Assembly (NCBI GenBank): GCA_964499485.1
Contig: CAZCLF010000001.1
Span: 186,001 to 250,000, forward strand
Origin: Ga0074130 sp964499485
Lineage (GTDB): Bacteria > Pseudomonadota > Gammaproteobacteria > Burkholderiales > Rhodocyclaceae
DNA: 64,000 nucleotides
Direction: 5' to 3'
Shown: piece after piece, positions 26,676 to 34,948 of the stretch
Layout: the number at the start of each line of letters is the position of its first letter
How positions within the stretch are numbered: the first letter of the stretch is position 1
Notes under the pieces: model-generated
The model's database searches: none
Told to the model about the DNA's origin: nothing
Seen by the model: the letters and a program-made list of their open reading frames with translations, nothing else
Translations under genes and position numbers: made by a program

Positions 26676-27989
26676 CTAACTTCCACTTACGCGATGTGCG
26701 GGGAAGCGCGCGTAAAAAGTGCTGCCCTGTCCCAGCTCGCTCTCAATCACCAGCTCGGCCTGATGACGTTCAAGCGCATGCTTCACGATAGCGAGGCCAA
26801 GGCCTGTACCTCCCGTATCGCGAGAACGCCCGCGATCAACGCGATAGAATCTCTCAGTCAGCCGCGGCAGATGTTCTGGGGCGATGCCAAGCCCGCTGTC
26901 GCGGACGGAGAAGGCGGCCCCCCCATCTGCCAATGACGTCCATTCGAGATGGATCTTGCCGCCTTCCGGGGTGTACCGTACAGCGTTACCGGCAAGGTTT
27001 CCAAAGACGCTACGCAACTCCTTGGCGCTACCGCGCAACAGGGCTGGACCACTACTCTCAACGGTGATTTGATGGCGGCCGCCGGAGAGAGAAGTAATTT
27101 CGCCACGTACATCCGCCAGTAGCGCAGCAACCATTACTTCTTCTTCATGGGGAGGTGGCGAGCCGGTTTCCATCGATGACAAAATCAGCAAATCCTCAAT
27201 CAACCGCTGCATGCGCCCGGCCTGCTCCGAGGCAAGATCAAGGTAGTGACGCACATCATCCTTGGGAATGTCATCAATCCCATCGGCCAATGTTTCGATA
27301 AAGCCAGACACAACCGTCAAAGGCGTTTTCAGCTCATGCGATACGTTGGCAACGAAATCACGGCGCATGGTTTCCAGCTTCTCCAGCTGGCTCACATCGC
27401 GTGTCAGCAGCAAGGTCTGAGTTTCGCCAAACGGTACCAGCTGTAGATTAAGCACGCGGCCCGAAGAACGCAGCGGACGAAGCTCCAACGATGTGCCGAA
27501 CTGGCGGGCCTGCAGATAATCCACAAAGGCGGCGTCACGGAACAGATTGGTAATCGGATAGCCCATATCGCGCTGAGCAGACAACCCCATGTGCGCTTCG
27601 GCATTGGTGTTGAGCCACTCGATGGTCAGCTCTTCGGTCAGGATCACCACACCGTCAGGTAAGGTCTGTGCCACTTTGCGGAAACGCTCCAGCGTTTCCT
27701 GCAAAGCTTGGCGTTGCTCACGCTGTTCGCGGCTACGTTGATAGAGCGCCGCAAACACATCCTCCCACAGACCATATCCATCGGGCACCGGCGTGCCCAG
27801 CGGTTGGCGCGCCCAAGTGAGTAGACGCGAGAGCTGGCGCAGATGTGCAAACCAGATGCCAAACAGAATGAGCAGGCCGATACCCAACCCCAGCGCGAAG
27901 CTGAAGAAGGTACCGAGCAGGACAACAACAAAACCAATGAATGATGCGACGAGCAGTGCTCGCAGCAGAATCGAACGTGGTGGTTGCAC
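26676..27989 (-). CDS. phoR: Phosphate regulon sensor histidine kinase PhoR
   Basis: 437 residues. Two N-terminal membrane segments (about 8-50) are followed by a PAS domain (about 95-190). The HisKA box is FVANVSHELKTPLTVVSG (phospho-acceptor His near 214). The HATPase domain has GNAVRYTPEGG, DSGLGIAPEHL and GGTGLGLAIV. The start codon is GTG, 18 bases after the phoB stop and with no clear ribosome-binding site, suggesting coupling to phoB. PhoR is assigned from the architecture, the phoB partner and the Pho box upstream of the pair. Confidence 0.92.
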   Translation of the reverse strand: MQPPRSILLRALLVASFIGFVVVLLGTFFSFALGLGIGLLILFGIWFAHLRQLSRLLTWARQPLGTPVPDGYGLWEDVFAALYQRSREQREQRQALQETLERFRKVAQTLPDGVVILTEELTIEWLNTNAEAHMGLSAQRDMGYPITNLFRDAAFVDYLQARQFGTSLELRPLRSSGRVLNLQLVPFGETQTLLLTRDVSQLEKLETMRRDFVANVSHELKTPLTVVSGFIETLADGIDDIPKDDVRHYLDLASEQAGRMQRLIEDLLILSSMETGSPPPHEEEVMVAALLADVRGEITSLSGGRHQITVESSGPALLRGSAKELRSVFGNLAGNAVRYTPEGGKIHLEWTSLADGGAAFSVRDSGLGIAPEHLPRLTERFYRVDRGRSRDTGGTGLGLAIVKHALERHQAELVIESELGQGSTFYARFPAHRVSGS

Positions 27990-28007
27990 GAAGTGGCGGG
28001 CGGCTTT

Positions 28008-28697
28008 TTACTGGTTGGCGGAAAGGCGATATCCCGCGCCGCGAACGGTTTGAATCAAGGCATCCGTGCCCGAGGGTTCCAGTGCGCTACGCAGACGACG
28101 AACATGCACATCCACGGTACGCTCCTCGACAAACACATGGTCACCCCACACACCATCCAGCAGCTGGGTACGTGAGTGTACCCGTTCCGGGTGAGTCATG
28201 AGGTAATGCAGCAGGCGGAACTCAGTCGGCCCAAGATTGATAGGGTTACCAGCCGCGGCAACGCGGTGCGTGACAGGGTCCAGGCGAAGCCCGCCAATTT
28301 CCACAATGTCTTCGGTCACCTGCGGCGCACGACGGCGCAATACAGCCTTGATGCGCGCCACCAGCTCGCGGGGCGAGAACGGCTTAGTAATGTAATCATC
28401 CGCACCCGTCTCCAGGCCCAGCACCTTGTCCCGCTCTTCCGTGCGTGCGGTTAGCATGATGATAGGTACTTCGCGGGTGCGCTCGTCGGCTCGCAGGCGG
28501 CGGGCAAAATCCACGCCGGACATGCCAGGTAGCATCCAATCGAGCAGGATCAGGTCTGGCAAGGCTTCATGCACCAGTCGCTGGGCTTTTTCGGCGTCCC
28601 CCGCGGCGAGCACGGTATGTCCAGCGCGCTGCAGATTGGTGGCGATCAGTGTCTGGATCGCCGGTTCGTCTTCGACCAGCAGGATATTGGCGGCCAT
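28008..28697 (-). CDS. phoB: Phosphate regulon response regulator PhoB
   Basis: 229-residue OmpR/PhoB-type regulator that activates phosphate-starvation genes. The receiver domain has acidic pocket EDEP, phospho-acceptor in LILLDWMLPGMSG (D54 region), the conserved T and K (MLTART, YITKPFSPREL), and a C-terminal winged helix (about 130-229) ending VRGAGYRLS. GGGAG lies before the ATG. First gene of phoB-phoR, preceded by a Pho-box-type promoter. Confidence 0.94.
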   Translation of the reverse strand: MAANILLVEDEPAIQTLIATNLQRAGHTVLAAGDAEKAQRLVHEALPDLILLDWMLPGMSGVDFARRLRADERTREVPIIMLTARTEERDKVLGLETGADDYITKPFSPRELVARIKAVLRRRAPQVTEDIVEIGGLRLDPVTHRVAAAGNPINLGPTEFRLLHYLMTHPERVHSRTQLLDGVWGDHVFVEERTVDVHVRRLRSALEPSGTDALIQTVRGAGYRLSANQ

Positions 28698-28737
28698 CAG
28701 GGGCTCCCGGGCATGTCTGTCATTGAGTGATGGTGGC

Positions 28738-28771
28738 AGTTTATGGCGGAATCATGACGTTTTGATGACAA
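28738..28771 (-). promoter_or_regulatory. Pho box and -10 element upstream of phoB
   Basis: On the minus strand TTGTCAT-CAAA-ACGTCAT (28771 down to 28754) matches the Pho-box pattern of two CTGTCAT-like heptamers separated by 4 bases. It is followed after 10 bases by the -10-like TAAACT (28743-28738). This is the layout of a PhoB-activated promoter, in which the Pho box replaces the -35 box, so phoBR is probably autoregulated. The predicted leader is about 34 bases. Confidence 0.75.
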
Positions 28772-28867
28772 GTTTTTCGGGAGGCAGCCCGCAGCTGCTT
28801 TTCTCCCGACACCATCTTGTATAGTCGCACTCTCGTCATTTGCCGCCATACGCCACAAGGATCACGC

Positions 28868-29974
28868 ATGAAAACCAAAGCCGCCGTCGCTTGGAGTGCC
28901 AAGTCGCCCCTGACCATTGAAGAGGTCGATCTGGCCGGCCCACGCGCTGGCGAAGTGCTGGTCGAGATTAAGGCCACGGGCATCTGCCACACTGACTATT
29001 ACACCCTCTCCGGCGCTGATCCGGAAGGCCTGTTCCCGGCAATTCTCGGCCACGAAGGCGCAGGCGTGGTACTTGAAGTCGGCCCCGGCGTGACCTCACT
29101 CAAACCCGGCGATCATGTGATCCCGCTGTACACGCCCGAGTGCCGCCAGTGCAAGTTCTGCCTGTCGAAGAAGACCAATCTGTGTCAGGCCATTCGCTCA
29201 ACGCAGGGCAAGGGCCTGATGCCCGACGGCAGCTCGCGCTTCTCCATGAATGGCAAGCCGCTGTTCCACTACATGGGCACCTCGACCTTCGCCAACCATA
29301 CGGTGGTGCCGGAAATCGCCCTCGCCAAGATTCGCCCGGATGCGCCTTTCGACAAGGTCTGCTACATCGGCTGCGGTGTCACCACCGGCCTCGGCGCCGT
29401 TCTGTTCTCGGCCAAAGTAGAAGCGGGCGCCAATGTCGTCGTGTTCGGTCTCGGCGGTATCGGTCTTAACGTGATCCAGGGTGCCAAGATGGTCGGCGCC
29501 GACAAGATCATAGGTATCGACATCAACCCGGCCCGTGAAGGGTTGGCCCGCCAGTTCGGCATGACGCACTTCATCAACCCGAAGAACGTAGCGAATGTGG
29601 TGGATGAAATCATTCAGCTCACGGATGGCGGCGCCGATTACAGCTTTGAATGTATCGGCAGCACGCAGGTCATGCGCCAAGCGCTGGAATGCTGCCACAA
29701 GGGCTGGGGCCAGAGCTTCATCATCGGCGTGGCAGAAGCTGGCGCGGAGATCAGCACCCGTCCGTTCCAGTTGGTTACCGGCCGCAGCTGGAAGGGCTCT
29801 GCCTTTGGCGGCGCGCGTGGCCGCACTGACGTGCCGAAGATTGTGGACTGGTACATGGAAGGCAAGATCGACATCGACTCGCTCATCACCCACACGCTCA
29901 AGCTGGAGGACATCAACCAAGGCTTCGATCTGATGAAGTCCGGTGAGTCCATCCGCTCGGTTGTTATTTACTGA
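28868..29974 (+). CDS. frmA: S-(hydroxymethyl)glutathione dehydrogenase (class III alcohol dehydrogenase)
   Basis: 368 residues. It oxidises the formaldehyde-glutathione adduct to S-formylglutathione with NAD. Visible are the catalytic zinc site (GICHTDYYTLSG, GHEGAGVV), the structural zinc cysteines (ECRQCKFCLSKKTNLC), the glycine-rich NAD motif GLGGIGLNVIQGAKMVGA and the class III signature GRSWKGSAFGGARGRTDVP. Start chosen at MKTKAAVAW with AAGGA upstream. A -10-like TATAGT lies at 28820-28825. No frmR-type repressor is adjacent. The stop overlaps the frmB start. Confidence 0.96.
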   Translation: MKTKAAVAWSAKSPLTIEEVDLAGPRAGEVLVEIKATGICHTDYYTLSGADPEGLFPAILGHEGAGVVLEVGPGVTSLKPGDHVIPLYTPECRQCKFCLSKKTNLCQAIRSTQGKGLMPDGSSRFSMNGKPLFHYMGTSTFANHTVVPEIALAKIRPDAPFDKVCYIGCGVTTGLGAVLFSAKVEAGANVVVFGLGGIGLNVIQGAKMVGADKIIGIDINPAREGLARQFGMTHFINPKNVANVVDEIIQLTDGGADYSFECIGSTQVMRQALECCHKGWGQSFIIGVAEAGAEISTRPFQLVTGRSWKGSAFGGARGRTDVPKIVDWYMEGKIDIDSLITHTLKLEDINQGFDLMKSGESIRSVVIY

Positions 29975-30855
29975 TGCCCGCCATGGAAGAACACGATCAC
30001 AAGTTCCGCCTCATCAGCGAACACGGCTGCTTCGGCGGCTCGCAGCGTTTCTACAGCCACCCGTCGACCGAGATTGGCTTGCGCATGCGTTTCTCCGTCT
30101 ATCTGCCGCCGCAGGCACTGCACGGCCGCGTTCCCGCGCTGCTTTATCTGGCCGGGCTGACGTGTACCGAAGAAACCTTCATGATCAAGGCTGGGGCGCA
30201 ACGCTTTGCCGCACAGCATGGCATCGCCCTGATCGCTCCCGATACTAGTCCGCGCGGCGCCAATGTGCCGGGTGAAGATGACAACTGGGACTTTGGTCTT
30301 GCGGCCGGCTTCTATCTCGATGCCACGCAAGAACCCTGGAGTAAGCACTACCGCATGGAAAGCTGGCTGCTGCACGAACTGCTGCCCAAGCTAGGACAAG
30401 AGCTGCCCATTGAGCTCAAGCAACTAGGGATTTTCGGCCACTCCATGGGCGGCCATGGCGCGCTGACCCTAGCCTTACGTAACCCCGGCGTATTTAAGTC
30501 CGTCTCCGCCTTCGCACCCATTTGCCATCCGGCTGAGGTGCCATGGGGAATCAAGGCATTCGGTGGTTACCTCGGTGAAGATCACGCCCAATGGCTGGCC
30601 CACGATGCCAGCCACCTGATGGCTCAACACAGCTCAGCCCCCTACCCGCAAGGCATCCTTGTCGATCAAGGGTTGGACGACAAATTCCTCACCGAGCAGC
30701 TAAAACCTGAAGCCCTTGAGGCAGCATGCGCCAAAGCCGGCCAGCCCCTCACCCTGCGCCGCCATGCAGGTTATGACCACGGCTACTTCTTCATCAGCAG
30801 CTTCATCGAGGACCATCTCGCTCATCACGCCCGCACCTTGCTTGAACCTAGCTGA
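29974..30855 (+). CDS. frmB: S-formylglutathione hydrolase
   Basis: 293-residue alpha/beta hydrolase that releases formate and glutathione, completing formaldehyde detoxification. Nucleophile elbow GHSMGGHGAL near residue 150, conserved LAGLTCTEETFMIKAGAQ and DTSPRG in the N-terminal half, and the catalytic His in RRHAGYDHGYFFISSFI. The ATG shares its A with the frmA stop (TGATG); ATG at 29983 is an alternative start. Coupled with frmA. Confidence 0.95.
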   Translation: MPAMEEHDHKFRLISEHGCFGGSQRFYSHPSTEIGLRMRFSVYLPPQALHGRVPALLYLAGLTCTEETFMIKAGAQRFAAQHGIALIAPDTSPRGANVPGEDDNWDFGLAAGFYLDATQEPWSKHYRMESWLLHELLPKLGQELPIELKQLGIFGHSMGGHGALTLALRNPGVFKSVSAFAPICHPAEVPWGIKAFGGYLGEDHAQWLAHDASHLMAQHSSAPYPQGILVDQGLDDKFLTEQLKPEALEAACAKAGQPLTLRRHAGYDHGYFFISSFIEDHLAHHARTLLEPS

Positions 30856-30919
30856 ACTGGCCTCATCTAACGCTTGAGAGTATCCTTACGCCTCTGTCCC
30901 GCATTACTGGAGCCCCATC

Positions 30920-31417
30920 ATGGCTGGCCTATCCAAAGACACCCCAATCCCTACCGAAATCAAGTTGCACCAAGCGTCCCGCATTCTGGAAGTGGCTTTC
31001 GATAATGGCAGCGCATTCCGTCTGCCTTACGAATTTTTGCGTGTGTACTCACCCTCGGCCGAGGTCCGTGGCCACGGCCCGGGGCAGGAAGTGCTGCAAA
31101 CCGGTAAGAAGGATGTCAACCTTGTTGATCTCCAGCCCGTGGGCCAATACGCAGTGAAGCTGATTTTCTCGGACGGGCACGATACAGGCATTTACTCCTG
31201 GGACCTGCTCTATGAAATGGGCATGCATCAAGACGCCATGTGGCTGGATTATCTGAGCCGTCTCAAGAGCAATTGCGCTAGCCGAACTGCAGCAGCCGAA
31301 GGCGGCATGTGTGGTGGGCTTGGCGCGGATGGCGGTGGGCACAGCCATGGAGGCGGCGGATGCGGCAGCATGGGTGGTGGTCACTCCCATGGTGGTGGCT
31401 GCGGCCACAAGCACTGA
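30920..31417 (+). CDS. DUF971 protein with Gly/His/Cys-rich C-terminal tail
   Basis: 165 residues. Residues 1-115 form a DUF971 (gamma-butyrobetaine hydroxylase N-terminal-like) domain: EIKLHQASRILEVAFDNG, LPYEFLRVYSPSAEVRGHG, YAVKLIFSDGHDTGIYSWD. The last about 40 residues are almost only Gly, His, Ser and Cys, with two copies of GGGHSHGGG each followed by a Cys-Gly pair and a final HKH. This suggests metal binding. It sits before ubiE, a neighbourhood typical of betaproteobacteria. DUF971 is also found fused to Mrp/ApbC-type Fe-S carriers, so an Fe-S-related role is possible but unproven. GGAG precedes the ATG. Confidence 0.85.
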   Translation: MAGLSKDTPIPTEIKLHQASRILEVAFDNGSAFRLPYEFLRVYSPSAEVRGHGPGQEVLQTGKKDVNLVDLQPVGQYAVKLIFSDGHDTGIYSWDLLYEMGMHQDAMWLDYLSRLKSNCASRTAAAEGGMCGGLGADGGGHSHGGGGCGSMGGGHSHGGGCGHKH

Positions 31418-31434
31418 GGTACGGATCCTTAAGT

Positions 31435-32166
31435 ATGAGTCAAACCCATTTCGGTTTTGAAACCGTTCCCGAGCAGGAAAAAGCCTCGCGTGTTGCGGGC
31501 GTTTTTTCATCGGTCGCCAGCAATTACGATGTAATGAATGACCTGATGTCAGCCGGCCTGCATCGGGTCTGGAAGAAGTTCACGATTGGCGTTGCCGCGC
31601 CGCGCCCCGGTGAGCGCGTACTGGACGTTGCCGGTGGCACGGCCGACTTGTCCTCCGCCTTTCTCAAGAAGGTGGGGCCGACCGGCCAAGTCTGGCTGAC
31701 CGATATCAACAACGCCATGCTGACAGTGGGCCGCGACCGCCTGCTGGATGAAGGCCGCATCACCCCCGCCGCGCAATGCGACGCGGAGAAGCTGCCCTTC
31801 CCAGACAATCACTTTGATATCGTGACGGTGGCTTTTGGGCTGCGCAATATGACCCATAAAGACAAAGCGTTAGCGGAGATGTACCGCGTGCTGCGTCCCG
31901 GCGGCCGCCTCTTGGTGCTGGAGTTCTCCAAGGTGTGGGAGCCGTTGTCCAAAGCCTACGATCTCTACTCCTTCAAGCTACTGCCCTGGCTAGGCGAAAA
32001 AGTAGCAGGCGACTCCGCCAGCTATCGCTATCTGGCGGAGTCCATCCGTATGCACCCCGATCAGGAAACTTTGCGCGGGATGATGGAACAAGTTGGCCTA
32101 GAGCGTGTCGAATACTTCAATATGACTGCGGGCATCGTGGCACTGCACCGCGGCTATAAGCTGTAA
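31435..32166 (+). CDS. ubiE: Ubiquinone/menaquinone biosynthesis C-methyltransferase UbiE
   Basis: 243-residue SAM-dependent methyltransferase of quinone biosynthesis. Start at MSQTHFGFETVPEQEKASRV as in the family; the longer frame upstream is a frame-shifted reading of the DUF971 tail. Visible are VFSSVASNYDVMNDLMSAGLHR, the SAM motif VLDVAGGTADLS, DAEKLPFPDNHFD and VAFGLRNMTHKDKAL. Seventeen bases after the DUF971 stop. Confidence 0.95.
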   Translation: MSQTHFGFETVPEQEKASRVAGVFSSVASNYDVMNDLMSAGLHRVWKKFTIGVAAPRPGERVLDVAGGTADLSSAFLKKVGPTGQVWLTDINNAMLTVGRDRLLDEGRITPAAQCDAEKLPFPDNHFDIVTVAFGLRNMTHKDKALAEMYRVLRPGGRLLVLEFSKVWEPLSKAYDLYSFKLLPWLGEKVAGDSASYRYLAESIRMHPDQETLRGMMEQVGLERVEYFNMTAGIVALHRGYKL

Positions 32167-32204
32167 CCGCTGTACCCAAAAGCCACACCATTCGAGGAGA
32201 AAGC

Positions 32205-33092
32205 ATGAAGCGTATTTTGAGTACCGCTTTTGCAGCGGTAATTGCTGTTGCCCTGAGCAGCGTGATGGTCACAGACGCCGAAGCCAAGCGTCTCGGCGGC
32301 GGCACATCATCCGGCATGAAGCGCGATAGCACCATCATGAAGCGCGATACTGCGCCAACCCAGAACACCGCCCCCACACAAGCGGCCAAGCCAGCTGCTG
32401 CCCCAACTGCAGGTGCGCCGGCCGCGTCGGGCATGAGCCGCTGGATGGGCCCGATTGCTGGTCTCGCGGCGGGCCTGGGTCTAGCTGCCCTGTTCTCGCA
32501 CCTGGGTCTGGGTGAAGGCATGGCCAACTTTGTGATGATCGCCCTGCTGGCTGTCGCTGCGATTGTTGTCCTGCGGTTGATTTTTGGTCGTAAGCAGGCA
32601 CAGCCGCAACCCATGCAATATGCGGGTGTGGGTAACACTGCCCCGCGTCATCAGGACACAATGCAGTTCAACGCTGGCTATGAGGCCACCAACTCGGTCT
32701 CTGCTAATGCAGCTGCCATACCTCAGGGCTTTGATGTTGACGGCTTCCTGCGTCAAGCCAAGCTGAACTTCGTGCGTCTCCAAGCTGCCAATGATGCGGG
32801 CAACATGACCGACATCAGCAGCTTCACCAGCCCCGAACTGTTTGCAGAAATCCAGATGCAATACCAGGAACGTGGTCGCGCTGTGCAGCAAACGGATGTC
32901 ATGCAACTGGAAGCTGCACTATTGGATGTCAGCATCGAAGGCAGCAATGAGATCGCCAGTGTGCGCTTCTTCGGCCAGATCCGCGAGGCAGTGAATGCGG
33001 CACCGGAGCAGTTTGATGAAGTGTGGCATCTGGTTCGTCCCCGCGACAACTCGCGTGGTTGGATCGTGGCGGGTATTCAACAGGCTGAGTAA
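32205..33092 (+). CDS. Tim44-like domain membrane protein
   Basis: 295 residues. An N-terminal signal or anchor (MKRILSTAFAAVIAVALSS) is followed by a low-complexity linker with short repeats (MKRDST/MKRDTA, APTQ). Two hydrophobic segments come next (about 82-125, GPIAGLAAGLGLAALF and MIALLAVAAIVVLRLIF), then a C-terminal Tim44-like domain (about 180-295, FLRQAKLNFVRLQAANDAGN). Bacterial members are inner-membrane proteins of unknown role. Conserved between ubiE and ubiJ. Confidence 0.88.
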   Translation: MKRILSTAFAAVIAVALSSVMVTDAEAKRLGGGTSSGMKRDSTIMKRDTAPTQNTAPTQAAKPAAAPTAGAPAASGMSRWMGPIAGLAAGLGLAALFSHLGLGEGMANFVMIALLAVAAIVVLRLIFGRKQAQPQPMQYAGVGNTAPRHQDTMQFNAGYEATNSVSANAAAIPQGFDVDGFLRQAKLNFVRLQAANDAGNMTDISSFTSPELFAEIQMQYQERGRAVQQTDVMQLEAALLDVSIEGSNEIASVRFFGQIREAVNAAPEQFDEVWHLVRPRDNSRGWIVAGIQQAE

Positions 33093-33099
33093 GGACTAA

Positions 33100-33124
33100 A
33101 ACAAGGGGCAAGCCCCCTTGTTTC
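33100..33124 (+). terminator. Rho-independent terminator after the Tim44-like gene
   Basis: A 9-bp stem AACAAGGGG/CCCCTTGTT (33100-33122) with a 5-base loop is followed by TTTCT. It lies 8 bases after the stop codon. Confidence 0.65.
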
Positions 33125-33143
33125 TACAATCCTTGATTCCTTC

Positions 33144-33176
33144 AACGCCCGGGAGACTATTTGGTCCCCGGGCGTT
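33144..33176 (+). promoter_or_regulatory. Hairpin in the ubiJ leader
   Basis: A perfect 10-bp stem AACGCCCGGG (33144-33153) with CCCGGGCGTT (33167-33176) has a 13-base loop and ends 14 bases before the ubiJ ATG. It could act as a second terminator or limit ribosome access to ubiJ. Confidence 0.5.
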
Positions 33177-33190
33177 ATCATTTGCACACT

Positions 33191-33754
33191 ATGCTCGAAC
33201 AACCCATCATCCTCGCCCTCAACCACGTACTGGCACGCACCCCTTGGGCACAGCAGAAGCTCTTGCCGTTTGCCGGTCGAGAGGCGCGCTTTGTCATGCC
33301 GCCGGTGCAGCTGCAATTGCTGGTCAATGCAGAGGGATTGTTTGCCGTGGGCAAGGGCACTGCAGATGTGGAGATTTTGCTGCCCGCGGATACACCGCTC
33401 GTCGCGCTGCAAGGTACGGACAAAGTGATGCGCAATGCACGTATCAACGGCTCGGTTGAGTTTGCCGATACGCTGGGGTTTGTATTACGCCATCTGTCTT
33501 GGGATTTCGAAGAGGACTTGTCTCGCATCGTTGGCGACATCGCCGCGCACCGCATCGCCTCAGCATTACGCAGTTTCACGGCCTGGCAAAAACAGGCGGC
33601 GCAAAATTTGGCAGAAAACACCGTTGAATACTTGCGCGATGAAACGGGCACACTCCCCGCCCCGCAAGAAATTGCCACCTTCTCAAGCGAGGTTGATCGG
33701 TTGCGCGACGATCTCGCCCGACTAGAAAAGCGGCTTCAACGCATCACCCGCTGA
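33191..33754 (+). CDS. ubiJ: Ubiquinone biosynthesis accessory factor UbiJ (SCP2 domain)
   Basis: 187 residues. An SCP2-like lipid-binding domain (about 15-105, ARFVMPPVQLQLLVNAEG, NARINGSVEFADTLGFVLRHL) is followed by a C-terminal coiled coil (FSSEVDRLRDDLARLEKRLQRI). UbiJ binds ubiquinone intermediates for the soluble Ubi complex in E. coli. Its place after ubiE supports the call; ubiB, the usual next gene, is not here. Start at MLEQPIILALNHV. The next gene is convergent 7 bases away, with no room for a separate terminator. Confidence 0.88.
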   Translation: MLEQPIILALNHVLARTPWAQQKLLPFAGREARFVMPPVQLQLLVNAEGLFAVGKGTADVEILLPADTPLVALQGTDKVMRNARINGSVEFADTLGFVLRHLSWDFEEDLSRIVGDIAAHRIASALRSFTAWQKQAAQNLAENTVEYLRDETGTLPAPQEIATFSSEVDRLRDDLARLEKRLQRITR

Positions 33755-33761
33755 GACAGGG

Positions 33762-34943
33762 TTAAGCCCAACCGCGCCGCTGACGGACCAAGGCCAAAAC
33801 GGCAAGTGCGGCGAGGCCAAGGAAGGGTAGCGTTACTAGATTGACGGCACTCCAGCCCCAGGCATTGAGCAGGCCACCGGCAGAAAATGAGCCGACACTC
33901 ACCACCGCAAACATCAGGAAGTCATGCGCCGCTTGCGTGCGCGCTTGCTCGGCGGGGCGATACGCTTGCACGAGCAGCGACGTGCCGCCGATGAACAGAA
34001 AATTCCAGCCGATGCCGAGCAGGACCAGCCCGGATAGAAAGTGCAGATAGTCGACGCCTGACAAGGCAATGAGCACATGCAGGAACAAGAACACTGTGCC
34101 TGCAAGCATGACGGTCAACACCCCGAAGCGTCGAATTAGATTCCCGGTAAAGAAGGATGGCACAAACATGCCCAGCACATGCCACTGGATCACGGTGGTT
34201 GCGGCGCCCAGCGGCTGGCCACAAAACTGCATAGCCAGTGGTGTCGCCGTCATCACCATCACCATGACGCCATAGCCAACGGCAGAGCCGGCCAATGCAG
34301 TGAGAAATACCGGCTGGCTCAGAATCTCGCGTAGGGGCCGTGCGGCGGCATCACTGGCTGTTTGGCTAACGGCGGGCGCAGGTAAGCGTAATGCGGCAAC
34401 AATGGCAAAGGCAGAAACACTGAGCGCACACAGGGCAAGATAGGACGACTCAAACGGCAGACCGGACAGATCACGCGTGTAACGCGCGAGATTGGGCCCA
34501 AGAATGGCGGCGACCACGCCCCCAGAAATGACCCAGGCAATTGCGCGGCTTTTGAACTCGGGCTTAGCTGCATCCGCGGCAGCAAATCGATAGTACTGAG
34601 AGAAACTTTGGTAGGCGCCGGTAAATGCAGCACTGACGACAAGCCACCAGAAGTTGCCGTGGTGGATAGCAAAGGCGCCCAACAGTCCGGTCAATACACC
34701 GCAGGTGGTGCCAATCAGAAAGCCGGCACGCCGCCCATAGCGTTGCATGAACAGTGCAGCCGGAATCATACAAATAGCCGCTGAGACAACCATTACCGCA
34801 ATAGGCAAGGTGGCGAGATGCTTGTCGGGTGACAACATCTGCCCAACCAAGGCCGACATAGTCAAGATCATGACCGAGGCGGTTTGGAACAGCGACTGCG
34901 CACCGGCCAAGAGCAGGACGGTGCGCTTTTCGGCGGTAAGCAT
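33762..34943 (-). CDS. MFS transporter
   Basis: 393 residues with about 12 hydrophobic segments and an MFS loop motif MQRYGRRAGFLIG after TM2. It starts 5 bases after the outer-membrane factor gene and has the same strand as the RND pump genes, so it is probably the fifth gene of that operon. The substrate is unknown; the position suggests drug or metabolite export under the same TetR regulator. Confidence 0.87.
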   Translation of the reverse strand: MLTAEKRTVLLLAGAQSLFQTASVMILTMSALVGQMLSPDKHLATLPIAVMVVSAAICMIPAALFMQRYGRRAGFLIGTTCGVLTGLLGAFAIHHGNFWWLVVSAAFTGAYQSFSQYYRFAAADAAKPEFKSRAIAWVISGGVVAAILGPNLARYTRDLSGLPFESSYLALCALSVSAFAIVAALRLPAPAVSQTASDAAARPLREILSQPVFLTALAGSAVGYGVMVMVMTATPLAMQFCGQPLGAATTVIQWHVLGMFVPSFFTGNLIRRFGVLTVMLAGTVFLFLHVLIALSGVDYLHFLSGLVLLGIGWNFLFIGGTSLLVQAYRPAEQARTQAAHDFLMFAVVSVGSFSAGGLLNAWGWSAVNLVTLPFLGLAALAVLALVRQRRGWA

Positions 34944-34948
34944 TACGC

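Noticed and set aside
31309..31434. N-terminal extension of UbiE
   Set aside because: The upstream part is a Trp/Arg-rich out-of-frame reading of the DUF971 tail; the family start is at 31435.
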